Assembly: GCA_965227265.1 (NCBI GenBank)
Contig: OZ245738.1
Coordinates: 3,472,001-3,536,000 of the forward strand
Length of the DNA: 64,000 nt
DNA from: UBA2336 sp965227265
GTDB lineage: Bacteria; Bacteroidota; Bacteroidia; Cytophagales; Cyclobacteriaceae
Direction of reading: 5' to 3'
A program made the position numbers and the translations under genes. Positions 35,217 to 44,915 of the stretch are shown here, piece by piece (position 1 is the first letter of the stretch; every line of letters starts with the position of its first letter). A model generated the notes under the pieces. It ran no database searches, had not been told where the DNA came from, and saw only the letters and a list, made by a program, of their open reading frames with translations.

Positions 35217-35483
35217 ATGGAAGAAGCGGTAAAATTAAAGAAGCAGTTAACACGAACACGTATTCTATCTTTTGTACTTCTGGTATTCTGCGTAATGTTT
35301 TTAGTTTTTGCCTACATTCAAAAGCTTGATGCAGACAGACAGCGCGAATTGTCTTATGAACTTGAAAAAAGTGCTGAAGTAGCAAAGCAAGAATCTGCTC
35401 GCCTTGACATGCTTTTGTCAAAAGCAAGAAATGAATCGGAGGCTGCAACTCAGGCCCTTGAAGAATGTAAAAGTAAAAAATAG
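35217..35483 (+). CDS. small membrane-anchored coiled-coil protein
   Basis: Eighty-eight residues with one helix at about 15-33 (RILSFVLLVFCVMFLVFAY) and then a coiled coil (about 38-88, charged with Glu/Lys/Arg). Five bases after the glucosaminidase, its stop shares its last base with the GTG of the next gene. No family recognised. May tether an envelope protein. Confidence 0.55.
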   Translation: MEEAVKLKKQLTRTRILSFVLLVFCVMFLVFAYIQKLDADRQRELSYELEKSAEVAKQESARLDMLLSKARNESEAATQALEECKSKK

Positions 35484-36286
35484 TGTTACCGTATAAAATT
35501 ATTGAAGCCTCCTCCAAACGAGTTCCAATCGTATTGAGCATTCCGCATTGCGGTACGGATTTTCCGGAGGAACTTAAAAGTGAATACAAAAGCGAGTTAA
35601 GTAAAGCACCGGATGATACGGACTGGTTCGTTCAACATTTATATGATTTCGCGCCTGCAATGGGGATAACCATTATCCATTCGGTATACAGCCGCTGGGT
35701 GATTGATTTAAACCGTGATCCGCAAAGCAAACCCCTGTATACCGATGGCCGGATTATAACTCCGCTTTGTCCGACTACAGATTTCTTTGGTAAGCCTTTT
35801 TATTACGATGAAAGAAGGGAAGTTAATGCCGAAGAAGTTAAAAGGAGAACAGATAAATATTATCAACCCTATCATGCAAAGCTTAAAGAAGTGCTCGCTG
35901 ATGTAAAAAATGAATTTGGTAAAGTTCTGTTGTGGGAATGCCACTCGATTCGACAATTTGTACCGACCATTAATAAAGATAAGTTCCCTGACTTGATTTT
36001 AGGTGATGCCGATGGAACTTCTGCCTCAGCAACTATAATTGATACTGCGTTGGCCGCACTTAAAAGTGCTCGCTACCAGGTAAGTCATAATCATCCGTTT
36101 AAAGGCGGCTACATTACTCGCCAGTTCTGCAATCCAAAGAATCGTGAGCACGCCCTGCAACTCGAAATGAGTAAAGTCAATTACATGGACGATACGGAAA
36201 CGAAGTACGATGAAGCAAGAGCCGGAGAAATGCGAATATTGTTGCAAAAAACATTGAGTAATTTAGCGGAGCTTATGCTGAAATAA
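35483..36286 (+). CDS. hutG: N-formylglutamate amidohydrolase-like protein
   Basis: Two hundred and sixty-seven residues starting with GTG. Family marks: LSIPHCGTDFP, DDTDWFVQHLYDFA, RWVIDLNRDPQ, CHSIRQFVP and NHPFKGGYITRQF. HutG hydrolyses N-formyl-L-glutamate to glutamate and formate, the last step of the five-step histidine degradation route. Directly followed by a hutF gene (4-bp gap), which makes formylglutamate, so the pair is consistent. Confidence 0.86.
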   Translation: MLPYKIIEASSKRVPIVLSIPHCGTDFPEELKSEYKSELSKAPDDTDWFVQHLYDFAPAMGITIIHSVYSRWVIDLNRDPQSKPLYTDGRIITPLCPTTDFFGKPFYYDERREVNAEEVKRRTDKYYQPYHAKLKEVLADVKNEFGKVLLWECHSIRQFVPTINKDKFPDLILGDADGTSASATIIDTALAALKSARYQVSHNHPFKGGYITRQFCNPKNREHALQLEMSKVNYMDDTETKYDEARAGEMRILLQKTLSNLAELMLK

Positions 36287-36290
36287 CGTA

Positions 36291-37667
36291 ATGCCAACTC
36301 TAAAATACTTTCAATTTCAATCACTTTTACAACGCACCACGTGGATTACTCCCGCTTATGTTGGTGTAGATGAACATGGGATAATCAACTATTTATCCGA
36401 TCAGGCTCCGCCAGAATCTACTGCCATTGAAGTTATCAACGGCTTTGCGTTACCAGGATTTCAAAATGCGCATTCGCACGCGTTTCAATATGCAATGGCC
36501 GGACTTGCAGAAACTCATACTTCCGGAATGGATGATGACTTCTGGACATGGCGTGAAGAAATGTATAAGTGCGCATTGAGTGTTGGCCCTGATCAGGCAC
36601 AAGCTATTACGGCCATGCTATATGCGGAAATGGCAAGACATGGCTATACACACGTTGCCGAGTTTCATTACCTGCATCATGATAAAAATGGAAAGCCCTA
36701 TGCTAATCTTGCGGAGATGGGCTTGCGGATGGTTGAAGCTGCTAAAGTTGCCGGAATAAAAATTACCCTCGTACCAGTATTCTATCAAAAGGGTGGCTTT
36801 AGCCAAGACCCTCAACCGAGGCAACGAAGATTTATTTCAAAAACAGTTGATGAGTATTTCCATTTGCTGGATGATTCAGCGCATGCAATTATTGATCAAC
36901 AACATGCTTCATTAGGGTTCAGTGTACATTCACTTCGTGCAGTTGAACTGGCTGATATTATTACAACCTATACTAACGGCCCAAAAGATATTCCCTTTCA
37001 TATTCACGTATCGGAACAGAAGAAGGAAGTAGAAGATTGCCTGGCCCACAGCGGTAAAAGACCGATGCAATGGATGCTGGAAAACCTTCCGTTGAACGAG
37101 CGATTTCATTTAGTTCACTCCACTCACCTTAATGATGAAGAAGTAAAAAAGCTTGCGGCCTCGAAAGCTAACGTTGTTTTATGCCCCTCCACAGAAGGTA
37201 ACCTGGGCGATGGCATCTTCAGAATGAAAGAATATGTTAAGCTTGGCGGGCATTGGACAATCGGTACGGACAGTCATATTGGATTAAATCCGTTTGAGGA
37301 ATTTCGAATGATCGATTACCGGCAGCGACTTGTTACGAATTTGAGAAATACATTTGAAGGAGACGCTGCGCGCTATTTGATTACTGAATCAGTTTTGCAA
37401 GGGAGAGCTGCAATGGGAAGAAAAACAACTGAACTGTTTGAAATTGATCAACCTTTCGATGCATTAGTGATTAATGCCGGCACACATTTGCTGGCCGATA
37501 CTTCAGAAAAAAACAGATTGGCTTCAATACTTTACACTTCCGATTCAAGCCGAAATCTCGGAACCATCGTTAACGGAAAATGGATTGTAAAAAATCAACA
37601 TCACGTTAATGGCCATTCGATTAAAACTGCATTCTCGAAAGCAATGAAAGAATTGAAGAATAGATGA
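36291..37667 (+). CDS. hutF: formimidoylglutamate deiminase
   Basis: Four hundred and fifty-eight residues. Amidohydrolase-fold enzyme with His61 and His63 in NAHSHAFQ, HVAEFHYLHH, HIHVSEQ and Asp327 in GTDSHIGLNP. Deaminates N-formimino-L-glutamate to N-formylglutamate. It lies next to hutG; hutH and hutU were not seen in the window. Confidence 0.88.
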   Translation: MPTLKYFQFQSLLQRTTWITPAYVGVDEHGIINYLSDQAPPESTAIEVINGFALPGFQNAHSHAFQYAMAGLAETHTSGMDDDFWTWREEMYKCALSVGPDQAQAITAMLYAEMARHGYTHVAEFHYLHHDKNGKPYANLAEMGLRMVEAAKVAGIKITLVPVFYQKGGFSQDPQPRQRRFISKTVDEYFHLLDDSAHAIIDQQHASLGFSVHSLRAVELADIITTYTNGPKDIPFHIHVSEQKKEVEDCLAHSGKRPMQWMLENLPLNERFHLVHSTHLNDEEVKKLAASKANVVLCPSTEGNLGDGIFRMKEYVKLGGHWTIGTDSHIGLNPFEEFRMIDYRQRLVTNLRNTFEGDAARYLITESVLQGRAAMGRKTTELFEIDQPFDALVINAGTHLLADTSEKNRLASILYTSDSSRNLGTIVNGKWIVKNQHHVNGHSIKTAFSKAMKELKNR

Positions 37668-37685
37668 TCAAAGAGCAAATTGAGA

Positions 37686-40037
37686 TTATTCTTTCTTAAC
37701 CAGATTCTCTTCAAACAATTTTAAGATTCGCTTATACTCATCTGTCCAACTACTGGGCTCAACAAAAGCATGATCTTCCATTGGATAAACAGCAAGCTCC
37801 CAATTATCCTTTCCTAATTCAATTAACCGTTGTGACAAACGTACGGCATCTTGAAACTGAACATTGACATCAACCATGCCATGACAAATCAACAATGCTC
37901 CTTTCAAGCCTTCAGCATAATAAATCGGTGAGCTTTTTGCGTACGCAAGGCTGTCTCCAACCGGAGTATTTAAAATAGCAGACGTATAAGGGTGATTATA
38001 ATGGGCCCAATCAGTAACCGGCCGAAGGGCAGCGCCTGCCGCGAACACATCCGGTGTTGTGAATAATGCCATCAATGTTATGAAGCCACCGTACGATCCG
38101 CCATACACACCTATGCGCTTTGGATCAATGTTATATTCTTTTACAAGCCAGGCTGCGCCATCTAAATTATCTGTCAAATCTTTGCCTCCCATAAATTGAT
38201 ACATGCCCGTTCTCCAATCGCGCCCGTAACCTGCGCTTGCACGAAAGTCCATATCCAGAACAGTATAACCTTTTTCAGCTAACAGATTATTGAACATGTA
38301 CTCACGGAAATAACTGCTCCACCATTTATGTGCATTCTGGAGATAACCTGCACCATGCACAAAGACAACTGCAGCTCCGTTAGGATTGGCTGGTTTATAA
38401 ACACGAGTATAAACGTCTGAGCCATCACGCGCTTTAAAGGTTGTAAGTATCGGATCAATCCAATTATGAGATTTGAATTCCGGTGTTAGTGAATTTGTGA
38501 TCTGTTGAGGCTTTGCTCCGGCTTTGTTCTCCATTAAAAATAACTCCCATGGCTTGTTCGTATAGGAATAGCGAAATGCGATCATTTTTTCATCGGGAGA
38601 AACTTCAACTTCATGTGCCCCCATCATCGTAGTTATGCGTTCAGCTTTCCCGCCTTCTACAGCGAGCTTATAAAAATGTTTTTCACCGGGATGAACTTCA
38701 TTGGTAATGATATAGAAATGTTTTTTGCTGCGGCTTAACTCAGCTTTTTGTACTTCGTATTTCCCGGAAGTCAGTGCTTTTTTAGTGTTGCTTGCAACAT
38801 CATACAAATAAAGATGTGCATAACCAGTTTCTTCGGATATAAACCAGAGCTTAGTATTAGAAATCCAGCCAAGGCTAAAACTTCCGGGTCCGCCTACCCA
38901 AGCATCATCGTGCTGGCGATCAATCACTGTTAATTTTTGTGTAGTAACATCCAGCAAAGCAATCCAGCGGTCTTTGTTATCTGTTGCACGAAGCTGCAGC
39001 ACTGCGTACTTACCATCATCAGACCATACAGGATTTGAAAATGAAACAGAACGAAGCTGAGGCTTTTTTTCCTTGCTTTCTTTCTTATCCTTTTTGGGAT
39101 AATTTTTTGTAAAGGCGGGGTCATCGGCTATTCCCGGAATGCTATCGATTTTTACTTCCAGAATTGTGTCACGTTTGATATCGTATACAAAGAGCTCAGA
39201 AGTTCCGATGGGAGAGCCAACCTTGGGGCGTGCAGAAATGTCTTCTGTAAAACCAGATATGCTAACATAGTTTGGAACAATCGTGTTTTTAGCACCCGCG
39301 CTTTTAGAGAGTCGGAATACAATAAAGTTACCATCTGGTGTAAGCCGCGACTGATCAACTGATCTATCATCCAGGTAAAATTCTTTAGGACGTTTAGGCT
39401 GATCTAGTTTCTGATTTTTGCGTGTTGTGTTTTGCTTGTCGTTGCGCTCTTTAACAACCTGCATATAGGCAAGCTGATCTTGTCGAAGCCATTTTTCCTG
39501 ATCAGTTAAAGAAGTGGAAACAGTTTTCTTTCCTCTGCGAAAATCCGTGAGTTGAGTAACGTTTCCGCTCGCTATCTCCCAGGCATAAAGATTTTGATCT
39601 AATGAATAGGTTATTTTTTTCTCATCACCTGAAAACACTGCCCCGGTTTCGCGACCGACTGTGTTCGTGAATTGCGTAATTTTTCCGGAAGGTATGTCGA
39701 GTATGAAAAGATCTCCATTCTTTTCATACAGCATCTTTGTAAAAGATTTATTGTACGTGCCGAAAGTTGAAGGAGTTGAAAGTCTTTCTCTTTTTGATAC
39801 TTTTTGCGGAGTGCGGTTTTCAAGTGTGATCTTATATAATGAATCAGCCGCTGCGCGATCAGGATTCCAGGTAAAGTATAAAGTTTTACTGTCTGCTGAC
39901 CAAGTGAGATTATCAGGTGCGGTGCCAATCCATTTCGGATCGCGCATGATTTTTTCAACCGTTAACTCACCTAATGATTGGGCTTGAACACTTCCAAAGA
40001 TTAGAATAAATGAAATAGTAAGAAAGACAGCGCGCAT
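37686..40037 (-). CDS. exported S9-family (dipeptidyl/acylaminoacyl-peptidase type) serine peptidase
   Basis: About 783 residues from the ATG at 40037, which gives the signal peptide MRAVFLTISFILIFGSVQAQ; a TTG farther out is also possible. N-terminal beta-propeller (repeated segments such as FTWNPDRAAADSLYKI) and a C-terminal hydrolase with the Ser nucleophile in GGSYGGF, Asp in HGMVDVNVQF and His in EDHAF. It digests peptides in the periplasm. Confidence 0.9.
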   Translation of the reverse strand: MRAVFLTISFILIFGSVQAQSLGELTVEKIMRDPKWIGTAPDNLTWSADSKTLYFTWNPDRAAADSLYKITLENRTPQKVSKRERLSTPSTFGTYNKSFTKMLYEKNGDLFILDIPSGKITQFTNTVGRETGAVFSGDEKKITYSLDQNLYAWEIASGNVTQLTDFRRGKKTVSTSLTDQEKWLRQDQLAYMQVVKERNDKQNTTRKNQKLDQPKRPKEFYLDDRSVDQSRLTPDGNFIVFRLSKSAGAKNTIVPNYVSISGFTEDISARPKVGSPIGTSELFVYDIKRDTILEVKIDSIPGIADDPAFTKNYPKKDKKESKEKKPQLRSVSFSNPVWSDDGKYAVLQLRATDNKDRWIALLDVTTQKLTVIDRQHDDAWVGGPGSFSLGWISNTKLWFISEETGYAHLYLYDVASNTKKALTSGKYEVQKAELSRSKKHFYIITNEVHPGEKHFYKLAVEGGKAERITTMMGAHEVEVSPDEKMIAFRYSYTNKPWELFLMENKAGAKPQQITNSLTPEFKSHNWIDPILTTFKARDGSDVYTRVYKPANPNGAAVVFVHGAGYLQNAHKWWSSYFREYMFNNLLAEKGYTVLDMDFRASAGYGRDWRTGMYQFMGGKDLTDNLDGAAWLVKEYNIDPKRIGVYGGSYGGFITLMALFTTPDVFAAGAALRPVTDWAHYNHPYTSAILNTPVGDSLAYAKSSPIYYAEGLKGALLICHGMVDVNVQFQDAVRLSQRLIELGKDNWELAVYPMEDHAFVEPSSWTDEYKRILKLFEENLVKKE

Positions 40038-40108
40038 GGAGATAAAATTTTTATTCAAGATAATGAAGAATTGTGCCGGGTCTGTTAACTTTTACACGAA
40101 TTAGCAGC

Positions 40109-40582
40109 ATGGTAAGAGTACTTGAAACAAAAGACAATTCCGCAATTCGTAACATCATACGAACGGTTATGCCCGAGTTTGGCGCGAGTGGTAAAGGCTT
40201 TGCTATTCATGATGCCGAAGTGGATGATATGCACAATTCATACTCACAAGAAGGATATGCCTATTTTGTTTATGAGGAGGACGGGAAGATCCTTGGAGGC
40301 GGAGGAGTTGGTCCGCTGAAGGGTGGATCGACTGATACATGTGAGTTGAAGAAGATGTATTTTCTTTCGGAGGGCAGAGGCAAAGGGATGGGACAACAAA
40401 TTCTTACGGCTTGTCTTCACGCTGCAAAGAACCTAGGGTACACAACATGCTATCTTGAAACATTCAACACCATGCATCTGGCGATGAAGTTGTATGAAAA
40501 GAACGACTTCGAAAGAATCAAAGGTCCATGCGGAAGTACCGGACATTTTGCCTGCGACATTTTTTATCAGAAGAAGTTGTAA
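40109..40582 (+). CDS. GNAT-family N-acetyltransferase
   Basis: About 157 residues from the ATG at 40109. GNAT core LKKMYFLSEGRGKGMGQQIL (acetyl-CoA binding R/Q-x-x-G-x-G/A region) and a C-terminal AMKLYEKNDFERI. Substrate unknown. Divergent from the S9 peptidase gene. Confidence 0.86.
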   Translation: MVRVLETKDNSAIRNIIRTVMPEFGASGKGFAIHDAEVDDMHNSYSQEGYAYFVYEEDGKILGGGGVGPLKGGSTDTCELKKMYFLSEGRGKGMGQQILTACLHAAKNLGYTTCYLETFNTMHLAMKLYEKNDFERIKGPCGSTGHFACDIFYQKKL

Positions 40583-40654
40583 GCACTGCGTTTAGGGGCA
40601 CTTGCTGAAGCAAATTAAATTTCACAGTTTTAAGCAACCTAAAACGATTGCACT

Positions 40655-41950
40655 ATGGCCGGAGGATTCGTCTCAACAAACGCACCGCTTAACTCAAGCG
40701 GTGAAAATAAAAACTATGCATTTGCGCTGTCAGTGCTCACCTCGCTGTTCTTCATGTGGGGATTTATTACCTGTTTAAATGACATATTAATCCCTCACCT
40801 CAAGGCTGTTTTCACGCTGAACTATACACAAGCGATGCTGATTCAGTTTTGTTTCTTTGCTGCATACTTTGTTATGTCGTTACCCAGTGGGTACATCGTA
40901 GAGAAGATCGGCTACAAAAAAGGTATTGTGCTTGGGTTGATCATTGCCGGTATTGGATGTCTTATGTTTTATCCGGCTGCGGGCACACGGTCATACGGCC
41001 TTTTTCTTACAGCATTTTTTGTACTTGCATCAGGGATAACATTGCTTCAGGTGGCGGCTAATCCATATGTAACGATCTTAGGGAAACCCCAAACTGCTTC
41101 AAGCCGGTTGAATTTGACGCAAGCATTTAATTCACTGGGTACAACCATAGCTCCGATTTTTGGATCGATGTTAATTTTATCGGTTGCTGTACAGTCCGTA
41201 GAAACATTAAGCGGTATGTCAGCCGAAGATCTCGCAGCCTACCAGCTTACAGAAGCTGCTGCGGTTCAAAACCCTTACGTGATTTTAGCCTTAGTTCTCT
41301 TTGTTATCGCAGGAGTTTTTGCAGTAATCAAGTTACCGGTTATTGAAGCCGCGACACCTCAGGAGACAACGTCTGCAACAGTTGATAATCGTACATCTGC
41401 GTGGCAGTATCCGCATCTTGTGTTGGGAGCAATTGGAATTTTTGTTTATGTAGGCGCTGAAGTTTCTATCGGAAGCTTCCTCGTTAACTTTCTTGGTGAA
41501 AAAAATATTGCCGGCTTAATAGAGGCTGATGCAGGGAAATATGTATCGTTCTATTGGGGTGGCGCTATGATTGGCAGGTTTGTTGGGGCTGTCATTATGC
41601 AAAAGCTCAATCCGGGCAAAGTGCTGGGAGTTGCCGCACTGATAGCTGCACTATTGGTTGTCATTACCATGTTGTCATCAGGTTCGATCGCTATGTGGCT
41701 GATCCTCTCTGTTGGATTATTTAATTCGATCATGTTCCCGAGTATTTTCTCGTTAGGTGTTGCTGGCTTGGGTAAACATACCGGTCAGGGTTCGGGTATT
41801 CTGTGTATGGCAATTGTAGGCGGGGCGTTGATTCCATTACTCCAGGGATTTTTGGCTGACAGCATCGGTATTCAAAAGGCATTTTTTATTCCTGTAATAT
41901 GCTATCTATACATCGTTTACTATGGAATGAAAGGGCATAAGCAAGCATAG
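40655..41950 (+). CDS. sugar MFS transporter (FucP-like)
   Basis: Four hundred and thirty-one residues with about twelve membrane helices. The opening FFMWGFITCLNDILIPHLK is the family's characteristic TM1, and NPYVTILGKP and RLNLTQAFNSLGTTIAPIFG are conserved further motifs. FucP-type proteins take up L-fucose or other sugars with protons. The substrate is not determined; N-acetylglucosamine or glucose is also possible given the cell-wall genes nearby. Confidence 0.9.
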   Translation: MAGGFVSTNAPLNSSGENKNYAFALSVLTSLFFMWGFITCLNDILIPHLKAVFTLNYTQAMLIQFCFFAAYFVMSLPSGYIVEKIGYKKGIVLGLIIAGIGCLMFYPAAGTRSYGLFLTAFFVLASGITLLQVAANPYVTILGKPQTASSRLNLTQAFNSLGTTIAPIFGSMLILSVAVQSVETLSGMSAEDLAAYQLTEAAAVQNPYVILALVLFVIAGVFAVIKLPVIEAATPQETTSATVDNRTSAWQYPHLVLGAIGIFVYVGAEVSIGSFLVNFLGEKNIAGLIEADAGKYVSFYWGGAMIGRFVGAVIMQKLNPGKVLGVAALIAALLVVITMLSSGSIAMWLILSVGLFNSIMFPSIFSLGVAGLGKHTGQGSGILCMAIVGGALIPLLQGFLADSIGIQKAFFIPVICYLYIVYYGMKGHKQA

Positions 41951-41976
41951 CTGCGTTGAATGATTAACCCCTATCC

Positions 41977-43140
41977 ATGAAAATTTTTACATTCTTAATT
42001 TTGATTGGCCTGTTAGGTCATTCAGCTTTTGCTCAGATAACTTTTGAAAAAGGATATTTTGTTCGCAACGATGGCACCCGAACCGAATGCCTGATTAAAA
42101 ATATCGATTGGAAGAATAACCCATCGGAGTTTTTGTACAAGACTGAAAGCTCAGCGTCAGAAGTTATGCCGGTAATCGATGTAACTGAATTTGGCATATA
42201 TGATCAATCAACCTATAAAATTTTTACTGTAAATATTGATCGTTCTCTTTTTAAAATGGGAGATACGTATGACAAAAATCCTGAGTTGAGAAAAGAAACG
42301 CTTGCGTTAAAGGTTTTGGTGACAGGAACTGCAACCTTATACTATTATGAGGATAGAGATATATTTCGATTTTTCTTCCGGGTTGGTGATGGAGTTGTTG
42401 AACAGCTTGTGTATAAAGAGTACATGGTTGAGTTGCAGCGTATCGGCAAAAATGAATTGTTTAAGCAACAACTTTGGCTTAACGTACGGTGCGGAGATGT
42501 AACACAAGCCAGTGTAAAAAAACTTCGGTATGATAAAGACATATTGATAAATTACTTTCAAGACTTTAATCTATGTTCAGGAGACAAGCCGATTTCAGAA
42601 AAAAAATCCAAAAGGAAAAGCTTTTCAGCAAAGCTGTCACCAGGTGGAGGAGTTTCTTCCCTTACGGCAGAGTATCTAGATCCTTTTGTGGGGTTTAAGA
42701 GAAAGTTTGAGGGTGATTTAACGTATCACTTGGGTGCTGAACTTGAGTTTATCCTGCCTTTTAATAAGAATAAATGGGCGTTAGTAGTTGAGCCTTCCTT
42801 TAACACATTCAGCGGAAAAAATGATGAAACCGGCCTTGAAGCAAAAAATAATACACTTGAAATAGGATTAGGCGCTCGGCATTATTTTTTCATCAAACAG
42901 CATTCAAAAATATTTTTAAATGCCATGTTCATTGGATACATGCCGCTTGAGGAAACAATAGAATATCAAAATCTGGAGATTAGCGCTAATTATGGTGCAG
43001 CAATTGGCGCAGGATACGGTTATAAGCGGTTAAGTGCAGAATTTCGATATTACTTCAATCATGAAATGCTTAAAAACTACAGCTCTTGGACTGCGAAGCA
43101 AACAAAGAGCATTCTTGTGATTGGGTATAGGATTTTTTAG
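41977..43140 (+). CDS. probable outer-membrane beta-barrel protein
   Basis: Three hundred and eighty-seven residues with a signal peptide (about 1-19, MKIFTFLILIGLLGHSAFA). First part is an unknown globular stretch; the second half shows alternating hydrophobic strands and ends on a Phe (VIGYRIF), usual for Bam-inserted barrels. Function unknown. Follows the sugar transporter by 26 bp. Confidence 0.62.
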   Translation: MKIFTFLILIGLLGHSAFAQITFEKGYFVRNDGTRTECLIKNIDWKNNPSEFLYKTESSASEVMPVIDVTEFGIYDQSTYKIFTVNIDRSLFKMGDTYDKNPELRKETLALKVLVTGTATLYYYEDRDIFRFFFRVGDGVVEQLVYKEYMVELQRIGKNELFKQQLWLNVRCGDVTQASVKKLRYDKDILINYFQDFNLCSGDKPISEKKSKRKSFSAKLSPGGGVSSLTAEYLDPFVGFKRKFEGDLTYHLGAELEFILPFNKNKWALVVEPSFNTFSGKNDETGLEAKNNTLEIGLGARHYFFIKQHSKIFLNAMFIGYMPLEETIEYQNLEISANYGAAIGAGYGYKRLSAEFRYYFNHEMLKNYSSWTAKQTKSILVIGYRIF

Positions 43141-43271
43141 AATGCCTCATAGATTCTTGCCATTCAGTGCAAGACGGCAATACAATTTGGGCATTAAACA
43201 GCAAAAACTTGACGCAAATCACCCGGTTAAGGCTAATATTTTTATATTGCGTATCGGTTAATTGTGCTGCC

Positions 43272-43649
43272 ATGAACGTTTACCTCATCGAGGACGATGA
43301 AATTTATGCTGAGTTTATTTTGCGTTCCCTGAGCAAGAACCCAAAATATAAGGTTAAGACTTTTAAGTCGGCCGAAGATTGCCTGGATAATAGCAACGGG
43401 GTAGCGGATGCCTATATTGTAGACTACAACTTGCCGGGTAAGTCAGGCATCGAGTTCTACGAAGTAATCAAAAACAAACTTAAAGAGAATAACAAGCTGA
43501 TCATGATGAGCGCCATTGATGATGGCAACATGGTACTGAGCTTTATTAAGCGTGGTGTTCGTGATTACGTAATCAAAGACAACACTATAATTGACTCCCT
43601 TACCGCCATCCTGGAAGGCAAGGAAGATGAATACTATCTATTTGATTAA
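43272..43649 (+). CDS. single-domain response regulator
   Basis: About 125 residues from the ATG at 43272, chosen because it starts the receiver fold (MNVYLIEDDEIYAEFILRSL). Acidic pocket Glu7/Asp8/Asp9, phosphoacceptor Asp51 in IVDYNLPGKSG, and VIKDN Lys. No output domain. Its last 50 bases overlap the antiparallel histidine kinase gene. Confidence 0.88.
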   Translation: MNVYLIEDDEIYAEFILRSLSKNPKYKVKTFKSAEDCLDNSNGVADAYIVDYNLPGKSGIEFYEVIKNKLKENNKLIMMSAIDDGNMVLSFIKRGVRDYVIKDNTIIDSLTAILEGKEDEYYLFD

Positions 43650-44400
43650 CTGTTTTCACCGGCAACGTTACGGTGAATGTACTTCCTTTCCCTTCACGTG
43701 TGTTGCAGATAAGGGTTCCGCCAATTCGTTCTGTCATTGCTTTAGCGATAAATAATCCCAGCCCGGTTGAACTCTCATTACCCGTAGGCTGAGCTTTGTA
43801 CCTTTTGAATTTAGTAAAGAGCGTTGCTTTATCCTCAGTTGAAAATCCACCAATCTCATCTTCTATTTCTACCTGTACGAGTTGATCAGATTTCTTAGCA
43901 GTTCGAATCAAAATCTTTTGATGCGGTTTTGAGAATTTAAGTGCATTTGATATAAGGTTGCTCAAAACACGATCAAGACATTGCTTATCGGATGTTATTA
44001 AGATATCCTGATCAGAATGTGTTGTTTGAATAGTAATTTCCTTTTTGTTGGCAATAGATTGAACGTCTCTGATCTGCCTGTCTAAAAACTCTCTTACATT
44101 AATAGTCTCAGGCATGATGTCGATGCTTCTGAATTCCAGGTTCCGGTAATCCACCAGGTTACGCATCATAGCCAAACCATCTGCGATCACAAGCCGCATT
44201 TTCTCGAGATAGTCTTTTTGAAAATCAGTTAGACTTTCCTGATCCATCAATAACAATTCCGATAATGCGAATGCACGATTCAGCGGAGAGCGAAGATCAT
44301 GTGATACCAGACTGATGAGCTGTTGCTTTTCGCGATTCAGCGCCTCGATCTGCTTGATCAGTGAATCAACATCTGAGGATGTGTGGGGTGTATCGCTCAT
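43600..44400 (-). CDS. soluble sensor histidine kinase
   Basis: Two hundred and sixty-six residues, no membrane helix. Short N-terminal helix, HisKA with His34 (VSHDLRSPL), HATPase boxes NLISNALKFS, EDEIGGFSTEDK and STGLGLFIAKAMTERI. The G1-type box reads D-E-I-G-G, lacking the first Gly of the usual DxGxG, and the last residues (KTVNQIDSIHLPCLPGWR) run antisense to the receiver gene. Convergent with the receiver gene, so the two may be partners. Confidence 0.85.
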   Translation of the reverse strand: MSDTPHTSSDVDSLIKQIEALNREKQQLISLVSHDLRSPLNRAFALSELLLMDQESLTDFQKDYLEKMRLVIADGLAMMRNLVDYRNLEFRSIDIMPETINVREFLDRQIRDVQSIANKKEITIQTTHSDQDILITSDKQCLDRVLSNLISNALKFSKPHQKILIRTAKKSDQLVQVEIEDEIGGFSTEDKATLFTKFKRYKAQPTGNESSTGLGLFIAKAMTERIGGTLICNTREGKGSTFTVTLPVKTVNQIDSIHLPCLPGWR

Positions 44401-44429
44401 GCGGTTAGATTAATTCAGATTTAAATTAA

Positions 44430-44885
44430 TCAAAATCTGAAATTAACCGTGCTTTCATAATCCACCGGCACCCGAACCGGAATTCCTTTATAGGTTACGC
44501 TAATGGTGCCCTTATACCGGATTTTCATTTTTTTACCGCCAAGCATGCCAAAAAGCGTATCTACAAAACCCACCTCCTTCATGTTTAATTTTACCTCTAG
44601 GGGCACAGTAAATTCTGATTCTGAAGGAATCAGTAACGATGGCTCCTGATCGATCCGGGCCGTCTTCTTATCGTTCACGTAAACATCCACGTTGATCTTA
44701 CGAAGCTTCATGCGTTGCTTGTTGGGATTGTACAATACGGCATTGCCTTTAAGCAACGGCTCTGTATTAGCATCCACAATAACGTCTTTCACGTATTTGA
44801 ATTCAATATCTTGTTTCGGTCCGCAGCTTTGTAAAAGAAGCAAACCAGCAAGGCAGGTAATAATTATGAGGGTGATTCTTTTCAT
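44430..44885 (-). CDS. LEA14-like lipoprotein
   Basis: About 151 residues from the ATG at 44885. Lipoprotein signal (Cys21, LLQSC). Body fits the water-stress LEA type 2 beta-sandwich (VKDVIVDANTEPLLKGNAVLYNPN, KINVDVYVND, PLEVKLNMK). These proteins are thought to protect against dehydration or membrane stress. Role inferred only from fold. Confidence 0.68.
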   Translation of the reverse strand: MKRITLIIITCLAGLLLLQSCGPKQDIEFKYVKDVIVDANTEPLLKGNAVLYNPNKQRMKLRKINVDVYVNDKKTARIDQEPSLLIPSESEFTVPLEVKLNMKEVGFVDTLFGMLGGKKMKIRYKGTISVTYKGIPVRVPVDYESTVNFRF

Positions 44886-44915
44886 TTTGTTAATCGATAT
44901 GCAATATAAACATTC

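Noticed and set aside
39611..39987. Frames on both strands within the S9 peptidase gene
   Set aside because: Covered by the peptidase propeller; no start context or domain.
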